Source: Gonatopus flavifemur
Lineage: Eukaryota > Arthropoda > Insecta > Hymenoptera > Dryinidae
DNA length: 64,000 nucleotides
Direction of reading: 5' to 3'
Assembly (NCBI GenBank): GCA_018340375.1
Contig: JAFFJZ010000100.1
Coordinates: forward strand, 62,001-126,000
The notes under the pieces are model-generated. The model did not search any database. It was not told the origin of the DNA and saw nothing but the letters and a program-made list of their open reading frames with translations. The translations under genes and the position numbers were made by a program. Shown here one piece after another: positions 1 to 10,900 of this stretch (position 1 is the first letter of the stretch; every line of letters starts with the position of its first letter).

Positions 1-1370
1 ACGAGCCAGTTCAATTTCTCGATTTTCGGTGAATTCTGATTTTGTCGCTCCCATAATTTCAATGGAATATTTTGTCGCTCAACGGTTCCTATCAGTGGAA
101 TGTTGGATCAATCACAAAACCCAAGAATATCCTCAGAAATCCTATTCCAGACCTGGAAATCCTAGTTAGAAGTGACTAACGTGCTCGATTCCTCGATTTT
201 CGGTGAATTCTGGTTTTGTCGCTCCGATAATTTCAATGGAATACTTTGTCGCTGAACGTTTCCTATCAGTGGAATGTTGGATCAATCATAAAACCCAAGA
301 ATATTCCCAGAAAACCTATTCCAGACCTGGAAAACCCGGATAGAAGTGACGAGCCAGCGTGATCTCTCGATTTTCGGTGAATTCTGATTTTGTCGCTCCG
401 ATAATTTCAATGGAATATTTTGTCGCTCAACGGTTCCCATCAGTGGGATTTTCGATCAATCACAAAACCCAAGAATATTCTAAGGAAATCTATTCCAGAC
501 CTGGAAAATTTAGATAGAAGTGACGAGCCAGCGTGATCTCTCGATTTTCGGTGAATTCTGATTTTGTCGCTCCGATAATTTCAATGAAATATTTTGTCGC
601 TCAACGGTTCCTATCAGTGGAATGTTGGATCAATCACGGAACCTAAGAATATCCTCAGAAACCCTGTTCCAGACTTGGAAGACCTGGTTAGAAGTGACGA
701 ACGTGCTCGATTTCTCGATTTTCGGTGAATTCTGGTTTTGTCGCTCCGATAATTTCAATGGAATACTTTGTCGCTGAACGTTCCCTATCAGTGGAATGTT
801 GGATCAATCATAAAACCCAAGAATATTCCCAGAAAACCTATTCCAGACCTGGAAAACCCGGATAGAAGTGACGAGCCAGTTCAATTTCTCGATTTTCGGT
901 GAATTCTGATTTTTTCGCTCCCATAATTTCAATGGAATATTTTGTCGCTCAACGGTTCCTATCAGTGGAATGTTGGATCAATCACGGGACCTGAGAATAT
1001 CCTCAGAAACCCTGTTCCAGACTTGGAAGACCTGGTTAGAAGTGACGAACGTGCTCGATTTCTCGATTTTCGGTGAATTCTGATTTTGTCGCTCCGATAA
1101 TTTCGATGGAATATTTTGTTGCTCAACGGTTCCTATCAGTGGAATGTTGGATCAATCAGAAAACCCCAGAATATTCCCAGAAAACCTATTCCAGATCTGG
1201 AAAACCCAGATAGAAGTGACGAGCCAGTTCAATTTCTCAATTCGCGGTGAATCCTGATTTTGTCGCTCCGATAATTCCAATGGAATATTTTGTCGCTCAA
1301 CGGTGCCTATCAGCGGAATGTTGGATCAATCACAAAACCCAAGAATATTCTCAGAAAACCTGGTTAGAAG
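1..1370 (+). repeat. 174-bp tandem repeat array (5' monomers of the LINE)
   Basis: A shared core (CTCGATTTTCGGTGAATTC) recurs at about 19, 192, 366, 541, 715, 889, 1062 and 1237, a steady 173-175 bp period giving about eight units. The junction segment just before the core comes in at least three versions, so the array has sub-families. It begins before the window, so its full length is unknown. The last unit runs straight into the retrotransposon ORF1 region. Tandem promoter-bearing monomers at the 5' end are known for some LINEs, such as mouse L1. That these are such monomers is an inference; the element could instead have inserted into a satellite array. Confidence 0.85.
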
Positions 1371-4300
1371 TGTGTGTACCACTTTCGTTGTGCCAGTGTT
1401 CTCAATATCTTCTTCTTCGTTCACTATCCTTTCATATTTCTGAGGATGTCCAGTAAGATTTGCAAAGGGTGCTCCAAAGCCGTTAAGGATCCATTATCCT
1501 GTAACTCTTGCGGCGTTATTTCTCATCCTGGGCCTTCATGTCTGTCCAGAAGTGGTCACCCGTGGCATGTTGGGACTTTGCTGGATTGCGAAATGTTGAG
1601 AACACCTGCTTTGTCATCTTCGCAGAGCGACGACCGTGACTCTGTGTTGTTATCGAACATTAGCTCGCTCTTTGACAGCAAATTTTCTGTTTTGAATGAT
1701 AAGTTGGATCATTTCGAAAATAAAATTAAGGAATTGTCAACCGAAGTGTCCAATCTTAATGCGAGAGTTTGTATGCTTGAAAATGGGAGATCTGATGCTA
1801 ATAATCATTCAACAATTTCTTGTGATGAAGAGGAGTTTTTCAGCGAACTGGAAGATCGTCGGAGTCGTTCTTTCAATATCATGATGTTCAATGTTCCTGA
1901 GAATGTTTCTTCAGGTTCTTCTGATCTTACTGAAGTCAATAAGGTTTTGTCAGCAATCAAACCCGATTGCTGTCATGATATACGTTTTCGTCGCTTGGGA
2001 AAACCCAATGATAATAAGGTTCGCCCCTCATGTGTGACTTTCCCGTGTATTCGTACGCCTTTGGATATCATCAGAGGGAAGTCTGCTCACGGGGGCCCTG
2101 TCAAAATCTTACTCGATCGGACTCCTTGGCAACGTGCACACTTAAGCAATCTTCGTGATCGTTTGAAAGACCTCAACGACCCGACAAAGACCATCAGATA
2201 TCTCAATGGTGTACCGAAAATTGTTCCTCTACACAAAACCCGGAATCCATCATCGCAAAAAAACCTGTGACTCGCCTTTTAGTGTACTACCAAAACGTAC
2301 GTGGCCTTCGTACCAAACTCAATGCACTTCGTTGTGCTGCGGCGGCTTCTGTCGATCATTACGACATTATCATCTTCTCTGAAACCTGGTTGACTGATGG
2401 AATTTCATCCTCTGAAATCGGCTTGGATGGTTATACTATATATAGGAAGGACAGATCTTCACTTACTAGTCATTGTGAGAGAGGGGGTGGAGTTTTGATA
2501 GCGGTGAAGAGTGTCATTCCTAGTTTTGAGCTGTTGTCTGTACATACAAACGTTGAGCATCTGTTCATTAAGGCAAGATTGGGAATCTCGGATGTGATTT
2601 TTGGAGCCATCTATATCCCGCCATCATCACTTGCGCATCTCTACGAAGATCACTGTAAGAGTGTGGAAGTTATTCTGAGTGCCCATCAGGATCTTTCGTT
2701 TTACCTTTACGGTGACTATAATTTACCGCATGCTTCCTGGCGTATGTCTTGCGCTGAATTATCGTGTGACTTACGTCCTGGAGCATCTTGTAATGAAGTG
2801 CAATCAGTTCAGTTTATTTGTGAATATTTTAATTTTTCTAATTTATTCTTAAAAAGTGATATTTGTAATGCTTTCGGGGTCATGCTTGACCTGCTGTTCA
2901 CAAATGATATTTCTCTAGTTACGAGGTTATCTACTGAATCTCTTCTAGCTTGTGATATTCATCATCCTCCTATTGTTTCTACGCTGAGTATGGATGTAGT
3001 TAAGTTTCTTCCTAGTAACAGTGTTTCTCGTTATAATTTCCGTTTAGGTGATTATACTGCTATTTGTAATTATTTTAATCAAATTCCTTGGGACTCACTA
3101 CTTGAAGGTTTGTCTGTTGATGATGCGACTGAGTGCCTATATGAACATATGTACCATGCTATTGATTTGTATGTTCCTAAGTGTTATTATCGCGGATCTA
3201 ATTATCCTAGGTGGTTTTCACCCCAGTTGATTGATCTAATACGAGCAAAGAAAGTGGCGCATCGTACGTATAAAATCTCTAATTTGTTGCAAGATTACAT
3301 TATTTTCTCCGATTTGCGTTCTCAATGTAAAAATCTAGTATATAAATGTTACAATGACTACGTTAGGTCAACTGAATTGCAGATCGCTGATAATGTAAAA
3401 GGCTTTTGGAACTTTGTCAACTCACACCGATCCGATAATGCTATTCCTAACAACATGTTTCTAGATGGCGTTTCAGTTAGTTCTGGGCGTGAAATTTCAG
3501 ATCTGTTTGCTACTCACTTTGAATCTGTTTATGTTTCTCCCAACGATCTGTTGCCTGATTTCGTATCTAATTTTCAATTGGATATTTCCGATCTTCATAT
3601 TAACATTGGGGAAATATTTCTTGGGATCAATTCTCTAAGCATCAATAAAGGACCTGGGGATGACGGTATTCCTCCTTTATTCCTAAAATCTTGCAGCTAT
3701 ATATTATCACGACCCTTATGGCTAATCTTCAATGCTTCCTTATCTTCAGGTCATTTTCCATCTCGCTGGAAAAATAGTCTGATTATACCGATTTTCAAGG
3801 CTGGCAGCAGATCTGATGTGAGAAACTATAGACCAATATCAATTATAAGCGTGATTCCAAAATTATTTGAATCTTTAGTAACTGATAAATTATCTCCTCT
3901 ATGTTCTAGCATCTTCTCTGACATGCAACATGGCTTTGTGCCTGGTCGCTCAACAGGCACCAATTTGTCTATTTATTGTAATTATGTTTCGAGGGTTCTG
4001 GATGATAACAGTCAAGTTGATACTGTTTATACGGATTTCACCAAAGCCTTCGACACTGTTGATCATAACGTTCTTTTATCTAAATTAAATCATCTTGGTT
4101 TCCGTGGTAATATTCTTATTTGGATAAGAAGCTATTTGATGAATCGAACCCAAACTGTCAAAATTAAAAACTTTACCTCAAGGACTATCAATGTTTGCTC
4201 AGGCGTTCCGCAAGGGTCGCATTTGGGACCACTGCTTTTTACACTTTTTATTAATGATATTGGCAACAACTTCAAATTTGCGAAGCATTTAATTTTTGCG

Positions 4301-4600
4301 GATGATTTGAAATTGTTCATGAAAATTTCGTCATACGCTGATGCCATTGCTCTGCAGTCGGATTTGTATGAATTGGAATCATGGTGTTCCTTGAATAAAT
4401 TGAAGCTGAATATAGTGAAATGTAAAGTTATGAGACTGTCGCGCAAATTGCAGCCCATCACCTTCTCTTATGAGTTGAGTGGCTCAAGCTTGGAAGTTGT
4501 GCAGGATATGCTCGATTTAGGTATTACGTTCGATTCCAAGCTTAATTTTACTTTTCACTATCATAATGTGGTGAACACAGCTATGAAGCAGCTCGGACGG
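1371..4600 (+). mobile_element. Non-LTR retrotransposon (Jockey/CR1-like), 3'-truncated
   Basis: Two ORFs in the usual LINE order are present: ORF1 (zinc-finger-like, coiled coil, nucleic-acid binding) and ORF2 (AP endonuclease plus reverse transcriptase). Both are open without frameshifts, suggesting a fairly young copy. The reverse-transcriptase similarity stops shortly after the FADD block near 4590. No C-terminal domain, 3' UTR or poly-A/short-repeat tail follows. LINE copies are normally truncated at the 5' end, so a copy with its 5' end and without its 3' end is unusual. It suggests a later deletion or rearrangement at the border with the host gene downstream. Confidence 0.85.
1446..2270 (+). 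CDS. LINE ORF1 protein (nucleic-acid-binding)
   Basis: The protein is 274 aa from the ATG at 1446; the frame is open from 1374 but only with a GTG start. An N-terminal Cys/His cluster (pattern C-x2-C-x8-C-x2-C-x4-H-x4-C, residues ~7-33) resembles the zinc/PHD-like finger of many insect LINE ORF1s. A heptad-like stretch follows around residues 80-115, probably a coiled coil for trimerisation. The second half opens with NIMMFNVPE, typical of the RRM-like and C-terminal ORF1p domains that bind RNA. The product should coat the element RNA as a ribonucleoprotein. The stop codon overlaps the beginning of ORF2 by four bases (GTGA), which fits coupled translation. Confidence 0.8.
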   Translation: MSSKICKGCSKAVKDPLSCNSCGVISHPGPSCLSRSGHPWHVGTLLDCEMLRTPALSSSQSDDRDSVLLSNISSLFDSKFSVLNDKLDHFENKIKELSTEVSNLNARVCMLENGRSDANNHSTISCDEEEFFSELEDRRSRSFNIMMFNVPENVSSGSSDLTEVNKVLSAIKPDCCHDIRFRRLGKPNDNKVRPSCVTFPCIRTPLDIIRGKSAHGGPVKILLDRTPWQRAHLSNLRDRLKDLNDPTKTIRYLNGVPKIVPLHKTRNPSSQKNL

Positions 4601-4693
4601 ACGTCCTTTGAACCAGCGCCGACATTCGAAATGTTCATGTTTTCAACTTCATTCGGTGATAGAATATTGCAAGTGCAACACGTGCGATGTTAA
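2267..4693 (+). CDS. LINE ORF2 protein: AP endonuclease + reverse transcriptase, C-terminally truncated
   Basis: The open frame is 808 codons. Endonuclease signatures are QNVRGL (~9-14), SETWL (~38-42) and GDYN (~149-152). Reverse-transcriptase blocks are NYRPIS, HGFVPGRST, YTDFTKAFDTVDH (~587-599), GVPQGSHLGPLLF (~646) and FADD (~677-680), the catalytic aspartates. These parts nick target DNA and prime reverse transcription from the nick. After the DLGITFDSKL stretch the similarity fades near 4590, and the last ~35 residues look like unrelated flanking sequence. The family is normally longer, so the C-terminus is missing. The frame opens with GTG at 2267 and the first in-frame ATG lies far downstream. 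An ancestral ATG at the overlap may have mutated, or reinitiation uses a non-AUG codon. Confidence 0.85.
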   Translation: MTRLLVYYQNVRGLRTKLNALRCAAAASVDHYDIIIFSETWLTDGISSSEIGLDGYTIYRKDRSSLTSHCERGGGVLIAVKSVIPSFELLSVHTNVEHLFIKARLGISDVIFGAIYIPPSSLAHLYEDHCKSVEVILSAHQDLSFYLYGDYNLPHASWRMSCAELSCDLRPGASCNEVQSVQFICEYFNFSNLFLKSDICNAFGVMLDLLFTNDISLVTRLSTESLLACDIHHPPIVSTLSMDVVKFLPSNSVSRYNFRLGDYTAICNYFNQIPWDSLLEGLSVDDATECLYEHMYHAIDLYVPKCYYRGSNYPRWFSPQLIDLIRAKKVAHRTYKISNLLQDYIIFSDLRSQCKNLVYKCYNDYVRSTELQIADNVKGFWNFVNSHRSDNAIPNNMFLDGVSVSSGREISDLFATHFESVYVSPNDLLPDFVSNFQLDISDLHINIGEIFLGINSLSINKGPGDDGIPPLFLKSCSYILSRPLWLIFNASLSSGHFPSRWKNSLIIPIFKAGSRSDVRNYRPISIISVIPKLFESLVTDKLSPLCSSIFSDMQHGFVPGRSTGTNLSIYCNYVSRVLDDNSQVDTVYTDFTKAFDTVDHNVLLSKLNHLGFRGNILIWIRSYLMNRTQTVKIKNFTSRTINVCSGVPQGSHLGPLLFTLFINDIGNNFKFAKHLIFADDLKLFMKISSYADAIALQSDLYELESWCSLNKLKLNIVKCKVMRLSRKLQPITFSYELSGSSLEVVQDMLDLGITFDSKLNFTFHYHNVVNTAMKQLGRTSFEPAPTFEMFMFSTSFGDRILQVQHVRC

Positions 4694-4701
4694 TCATTGA
4701 A

Positions 4702-4709
4702 TTTATAAA
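4702..4709 (+). promoter_or_regulatory. TATA-like box upstream of the DUF4806 gene (candidate)
   Basis: TTTATAAAA lies about 190 bp upstream of the start codon at 4893, just after the LINE break point. The spacing would give a 5' UTR of roughly 160 nt. In AT-rich DNA such a match is common, so support is weak. Confidence 0.25.
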
Positions 4710-4892
4710 ACCGGTAATACAATTATATCATTGCGCCGTGTATATTCATATAATTATAGTCAACTTTAATTAAACGTTATAGTTATTTTTCTATTAAATT
4801 TTACAATTTCAATCCTAAGACACGAACACATAGTGAAAGTGAATTTTTCGTGATATTGTGACGGGTGTGCATGGGGATACCAAATTAAAACC

Positions 4893-4981
4893 ATGGATCG
4901 AAGACCATTTTATAAGAAACCCTCTGGAGAATATTATCCTTCTAAAAAGAGGTTGTCTCGGAAAAAGTCGTATCAAAAAAG
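4893..4981 (+). CDS. DUF4806 gene, proposed exon 1 (start codon)
   Basis: The start context AAAACCATGG is close to ideal for insects. The exon ends AAAAAAG|GTAAGT, a consensus donor, leaving two bases of a split codon (phase 2). It encodes 29 basic residues starting MDRRPFYKKPSGEYY. Joined directly to the exon at 7502 the frame stops after five codons, so either an intermediate exon exists or this exon belongs to another transcript. Confidence 0.5.
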
Positions 4982-7900
4982 GTAAGTGATTGGATTTGAA
5001 TTTTTTTACCCTACTGCCCTTAGGAAAGTTTTCCTTGTTTTTTCCCTGTTCTTTCTATGGTAAATTTGGGTATTTTTGCACGATTTTCCCTGTTTTTCCT
5101 ATTTTTCCATGTTCGTACAAACGTGGAAAAAACAGGTAAAAAGCGTGGAACAGTAGGGAAAAAAACATGGAAAAATAGGAAAAAACCATAGAAAAAATAG
5201 GGAAAAAACAGGGAAAATCGTGCAAAAAAAATACCGAAATTTTCCATGGATAGAACAGGGAAAAAACAAGGAAAACTTTCCTAAGGGTGGGAAAATTTTG
5301 TTACAGTTCAATGAATATTGTGACTCATTTTCTAATTTAATTTTATTGAAAGTTTCGTCTAATTTTGTTGCATCTCGTCAACTTGAAGAAAAATTAACAC
5401 AATGCAATGAATAATGACATGATGTCACACAAGTTTTCTATAAATCTACACTGTAAAAAAAAACTGGAAATTTACTGTGCAACTGGACTGGAAATTTCCA
5501 GTGCTAGTGCTAGTGCTAGAATATGGATATTCCAGTACATGTACAGAGATTTTGTTGTTACGTTACTGAAAATTTACCAAGCATAACTGAAAATTCAGTC
5601 ATTGTACTGGAATTTTCAAGTTTGAGATGATGTACTGAAATTTTGCCATGATTTCGCGAAAATTTTACCGGCTCGTACTACAATTTTATAGTTCTTGTGC
5701 ACCAAAAAAAAATATTCCCTCAAAAAGGACTTGAGAAAAAATTTGGAATTTAAAAAAAACCTAATCGTTGGTATACTGGAATTATACAGGTTTTTAACTG
5801 CAATTCTCAGGTTTTGTGATGGAATTTTCCAGTTACTATGCAATTGAATTATACAGGTTTTGAACTGCAATTTTCAGGTCGTGTGATGGAATTTTCCAGT
5901 TGCTATGCAACGGAATTTAATCACTGTTGCACTGAAATTTTCCACTTCTATTGGACTTCGTCATTTCTGGCAGGAAAAATTTCAAGTCTTTATATTAAAA
6001 ATTTCCTGATTGAGATTTTGAATAATAATTGTAATTGTAGCCAATGAAATTGATATATGAGGTTTTTCCAAGACTTATCCTCTTGTGTTCTAGATATGAA
6101 GCATATGTAGTAACCCAAGCTGGCCTTCCAACATGTCGCGCTATAGCTCATCGGTTAGGTCTTAGGTTTCAGTTGGTAGGCAGGTAGAAAAGTGTGGGTT
6201 CAAATCCTGTTAGGTAGACATGAGTTTCTGTCCATCCAAATGAACGATCAAAAGTTTCTCAATCATCTTGGAACACAAGGACCCTGCAAAATCACTTTGC
6301 GTGAGCAATTTTTTTTCAATTTTCATGGATATTTTCAGCATTAATTTTCCCGTACATGTCCTGGAAAAGTCCAGCTCGTGTACTGAAAAATTCCAGTACC
6401 GAGGCTCAGAAAATTTCCAGTTTTGATGCGGGAATTCCATAACGTTTGCACTGAATTTTTGCAGTACAAATGTGCTGAAATTTTCCGGTACATGTACAGG
6501 TTAATGACTTCCAGTACATGTACTGGAATTTTCCGGTGAAATTTTTTTACAGTGTAAACCTGCCTCCATTGTCATTTCCCAACTAATCATGTGATTATTT
6601 ATTGACAACTTCTCACGAAGAATATCAATATTCTTTTAGTTTTGTTAGTTTTTCATGAACAGTTGTGTCAAAATTAACATCAATGTTTAAAGAATTCTAT
6701 TTACAAGTCACAATGTTCAGTAAATCATAACAAAGTTTTTCTTGGGATGTTTGAAATGATCATCAAAAATTGATAAAATTTAAGATATTCACCGTTACCT
6801 TTCAACCTACTGAACATGTCACCCCTCAATATTTCAAACATTCTGTAAATTATATCGGAAACTCATTCAATGCTTCGATTTTTTTTTCTTAATGATTTGT
6901 ATTCCATGAAAAAACACAATGTCGCTTTCCAAAATGCTTCGATTTTGGAAATCTTTTTGATGCAGAGGTATCGGAGTTATGAGACATTTGACTCACATCA
7001 TTACCTTCATAACATTTTCGACATTTTACACATTCTACGTGGTTGGAATGTATGTAAATTTCACATTGAACATTAAATTCATATCCATTGCACCTATATT
7101 AAATGTGCAGGATTCAAAAATGTTATACAGGTATCTGATAACTTCCAGACCTTTTGAACAAGGCGTCGAAAACATTTCTGCAATCGACGCGTTAGAAAAT
7201 TTTACGATATCATTACCAAAACATAATCGATGTTGCAAACGTTGAGAGGAGGAATGTTCACTGGGAATTAATCACGTCCATATTTTATGACAACCTTTGT
7301 TGTATTACGTTGATATTTATTGAACGTCATCTATATTTCATGCTTGCTTAAGAATGCGCAATAGAATTTGTAGAATTTTCATCAAGCATTTGATGAAGAA
7401 TTTTGTTGAATGTTATTGAACGCTGTATTTCCCTATATTACATTTTTGTTTGAAATCATTTCGACTTGCGATGAATTTTGTTTACTTTTCGCACAATTCA
7501 GGTGCCGGGAAGTATAACTGGATTAGTACTAGAAAAGCCGTAGAATTATTGTCCGAATCGCCAAGTAAACAGTCGAAAAGAGTTTGAATTTCATGAATTG
7601 AAAAATACTGGGTGATACGGCTCAACAAAACATGTCAGTGTTCCTTTACCACTCTTTTCTAGGATATACAGTTTTTTGGAGAAAAAATAAAAACTACACA
7701 TTCTTTCGTAGCAAAAATCAATGTTTCTCAACACTAGATTTGTTCCATGTGATTTATTTTTGGATGAATCGGAAAGAATCTTGCGGATTTCAATTCATGA
7801 AACTCCCCCGGAGACCATAATGTTACGAAAGTTTTTGATTTCAATTAATAAAAAATTTATAAACTTTTAATTCGAAGTGAAAATCATGTTTTTCACGATT

Positions 7901-10900
7901 TGCATTAGAAAAGTGGTGGAGGAAGTACGAGCTACAAAAAACTTCCAGCGACAAACTTGTTCGCTAGTGTATGGACTATCTTTATTGAAAATTTCAGATC
8001 AATTGGAGTGTTAGTTTGCGGAATACTGCGGATCATTTATGAGCGCGCAACGGAAATATGTCACGATTACGTGTCGTTTACCGACTGAATACCAGGGTCC
8101 GTAGGGAAGACTGTATTCACTCACTTTTCCAATTACAGTTTATGTATTCGAATATCGAACTATTTTTACAACGTTTTATTTTCTCTATCCATATTCTTGT
8201 TACAAACAATTTGTTTGAAGTTACCGACAGTTTAACTCGCTGAGCGCTTGAAATCACGTACAACACCGATCATATTGGGTAATACCAAAAAGGAGGTCAA
8301 AACAAATCATGAAAAATATATACATATTCAGATCGATGTAACGAAGAATATTCTTGTAAGGAATCCCATGTTTCCATTTTCACGCATATTTTTCATGATA
8401 AAAATTGAAAACTCAAAGCACTTTCTGGCCTCAAACCAACAGTTTCAAAACATAACTCACGAGTACTCAGTTGTTTGTTGACTTTTCAATGAATAAAAAC
8501 CGTTGAAAAGTGATTATGGTCACTTGGTCAGCTACTTTGGAAGCCTCCGAAATCGAATCAAATGGTCAGGATGTGTGATCAATAGCATACCGATAGTCAG
8601 AATACGGGATTCAGTGGAAAGCTTAATTTGTTAAATGTTATTCAATCACAAATCAATGCCTATCGAAGATTATATTCAACGTACCTCGACAAAAAGAAGT
8701 ATCGAGAGAATTTGGAATTTCATAAAACTTCCTTCAACACACATGTTCCTCATTGTTGAATGAAGTTTCCCTAACAACTAGGGTTACCATACGTCCGGGA
8801 AAACCCGGACATGTACTCTTTATAGTACGGTTTTTCCGATATTAAAATGTAGATCTAATTCCTTCTCTAAAAAGAGAACAAAAAGAGTACTGAGAGTACA
8901 AGTCGAAAACCCTGGCGGATGTTCCGCATTCTTGAAAAGAGTACATGTCCGGGTTTTCCCCGGACACATATGGTAACCCTACTAACAACACAATGTGTCT
9001 CTGGGACGTTTGCTGCATTTTTATAAAACCTATCCTACGTTCTACAAACCTTCCATAAACGTTCCAGTGGCACGTTGTGCTGTCTGGGTTTCAAAGGAAT
9101 TGGAAAACAAAAAAGAATGATTAGGAATACGAACCCAACATGAACTCATCGATGAATCATAACATTCAACAAATTAGGTTTTCCATAGTATCCCGTATTC
9201 CGCAACTATTCGTATACTACACTGAAAGAATTTTTTTTGTTAAAATCACCGTGAAATTCCAGTAATCGAAGGACAAGTAAAAAATTTTCAAAAAATTACT
9301 GTGCAGCCTGTAAAAATCAGTGAGTTTTTGAACAGTTGAGAGTGATATTTTTCATAAGTTTTACAAAATGCACAGTGATATTGTTAAAAAATTCCTACTT
9401 GTCCCTCGATCACTGAAAATTCACGGTCATTGTTCAAATGAAATTCTTTCAGTGTATTGAGCACACATTCTAGGAATTTCATTTGATTTCGTTAACAAAC
9501 GATCGAGTATTCGTGAGTTATGTTTTCGAAACTGTTGGTTTGAGACCGAAAAGTGCTTTGGGTTTTTAATTTTTATCATGGAAAATATGCGTGAAAATGG
9601 AAACATGGGATTCCTTACAAGAATATTCTTCGTTACATCGATCTGAATATGTATATATTTTTCATGATTTGTTTTGACCTCCTTTTTGGTATTGCCCAAT
9701 ATGCTCAGTGTTGTACGTGATTTCAAGCGCTCAGCGAGTTAAACTTTCTGTAACTTCAATCAAATTTTTTATAAAAAGAACATGGTTAGAAAAAATGGGA
9801 CCTTGCGAAAATAGTTCGATATGCGAATACATAAACTTTAGTTGGAAAAGTGAGCGAATAGTCTTCCCTACGGATCCTGGTATTCAGTCGGTGAAAGATA
9901 CGTAATCGTAATAAATTTCCGTTGCGCGCTTATAAATAATCCGCTGTATCCCGCAAACTAACGCTCCAATTGATCTGAAATTTTCAATACAGTTAGTCCA
10001 CACACTACACTGTTAAAAAAAATTTGTGAATTTCAAACACAAAATTTGGAAGCAATTGACACCCACTTTTGTGTATTAAATTTAACACAGATTTTGTGAG
10101 ATTCAAATCAATTTTTGTGTGAAAACCATTTCAAGATAATATTGTGTTTGAATTTCAATAAAAGTGTGGGAGATTCAATACAAAAATATGTGTGTTAAGG
10201 TGATATTAGCGGTTACCATCCGAGCACGTTGGTTAGAAGAGAACAGGCCTATACGATAGAAAGAGAGGTTTGATATCATCGCTAGTATCCCCTTAAGTCA
10301 AGGAAACGTAAAGACTCAAGGAGTACCAGGAGAGAACATAGCGGTGGTAGGGATGAAACGGAAACCCACACCCTCAAGATCTACTTTCTGATGGGTCCAA
10401 TCAATGAGAGCACAATTCTAAAAGTAGTAAGTGAATTTTACTTTTGGAAACAGAACTTCCGTTGGTTGGAGCCATAAGAAAGTTGGTCTTGAGGGTGTGA
10501 GTTCCGTTTCAATAATTTCTACCCCTTCCACTTTTATGTTCTCTCCTGACACTCCTTGTACAGACCACGCAAAACAGCTATTATTATCATCAAAATATGA
10601 TTTGGTCAATTCTTTGATGTGTGTCTAACTACTGTTTCTGATTGCAAAATGTTATCAACTTCAGGAATGCACACTGTTCATTAATTTTTTCAATACTCTA
10701 ATTGAAAGCCCTGATGTAATAAAGGGATTTACGCTTGAAAACTCAAAACTATTGCCCGAGCGTGACATTACATGCCGAAATCAACAATTGAACATTGCTC
10801 ACATTTGGTCATTCTTTCAACTAATAGTTTCTTTTTTTACAAGGTTACTATTTTTGTATCATTTTTTTTTTGTTATAAGTTACCACCACTTACTTTTTGA

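Larger units (their letters stand above)
7600..10007. mobile_element. Large foldback region, arms 7962-8480 and 9485-10006
   Basis: The arms are inverted copies: GCTTGAAATCACGTACAACAC at 8245 against the reverse near 9710-9730, and the TACCGACTGAATACCAGG block against CCTGGTATTCAGTCGGTG. The outer left part (7600-7960) is shared with 44690-45188 and, reversed, with 48690-49165, so it is a dispersed family. Two TA-flanked MITEs sit inside (8781-8981, 9220-9454). Confidence 0.75.

Noticed and set aside
4132..4461. Minus-strand frame of 109 codons
   Set aside because: Antisense of the reverse-transcriptase core.
5020..5311. Phe-rich frames on the minus strand
   Set aside because: Produced by GGGAAAA-type repeats in a hairpin MITE.
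8248..9726. Two open frames (8248-8481 + and 9427-9726 -) giving nearly the same peptide starting MKSRTT
   Set aside because: They are the two arms of one foldback element, so the similarity reflects inverted duplication and not a conserved gene. One frame is cut short and neither has a recognisable domain.
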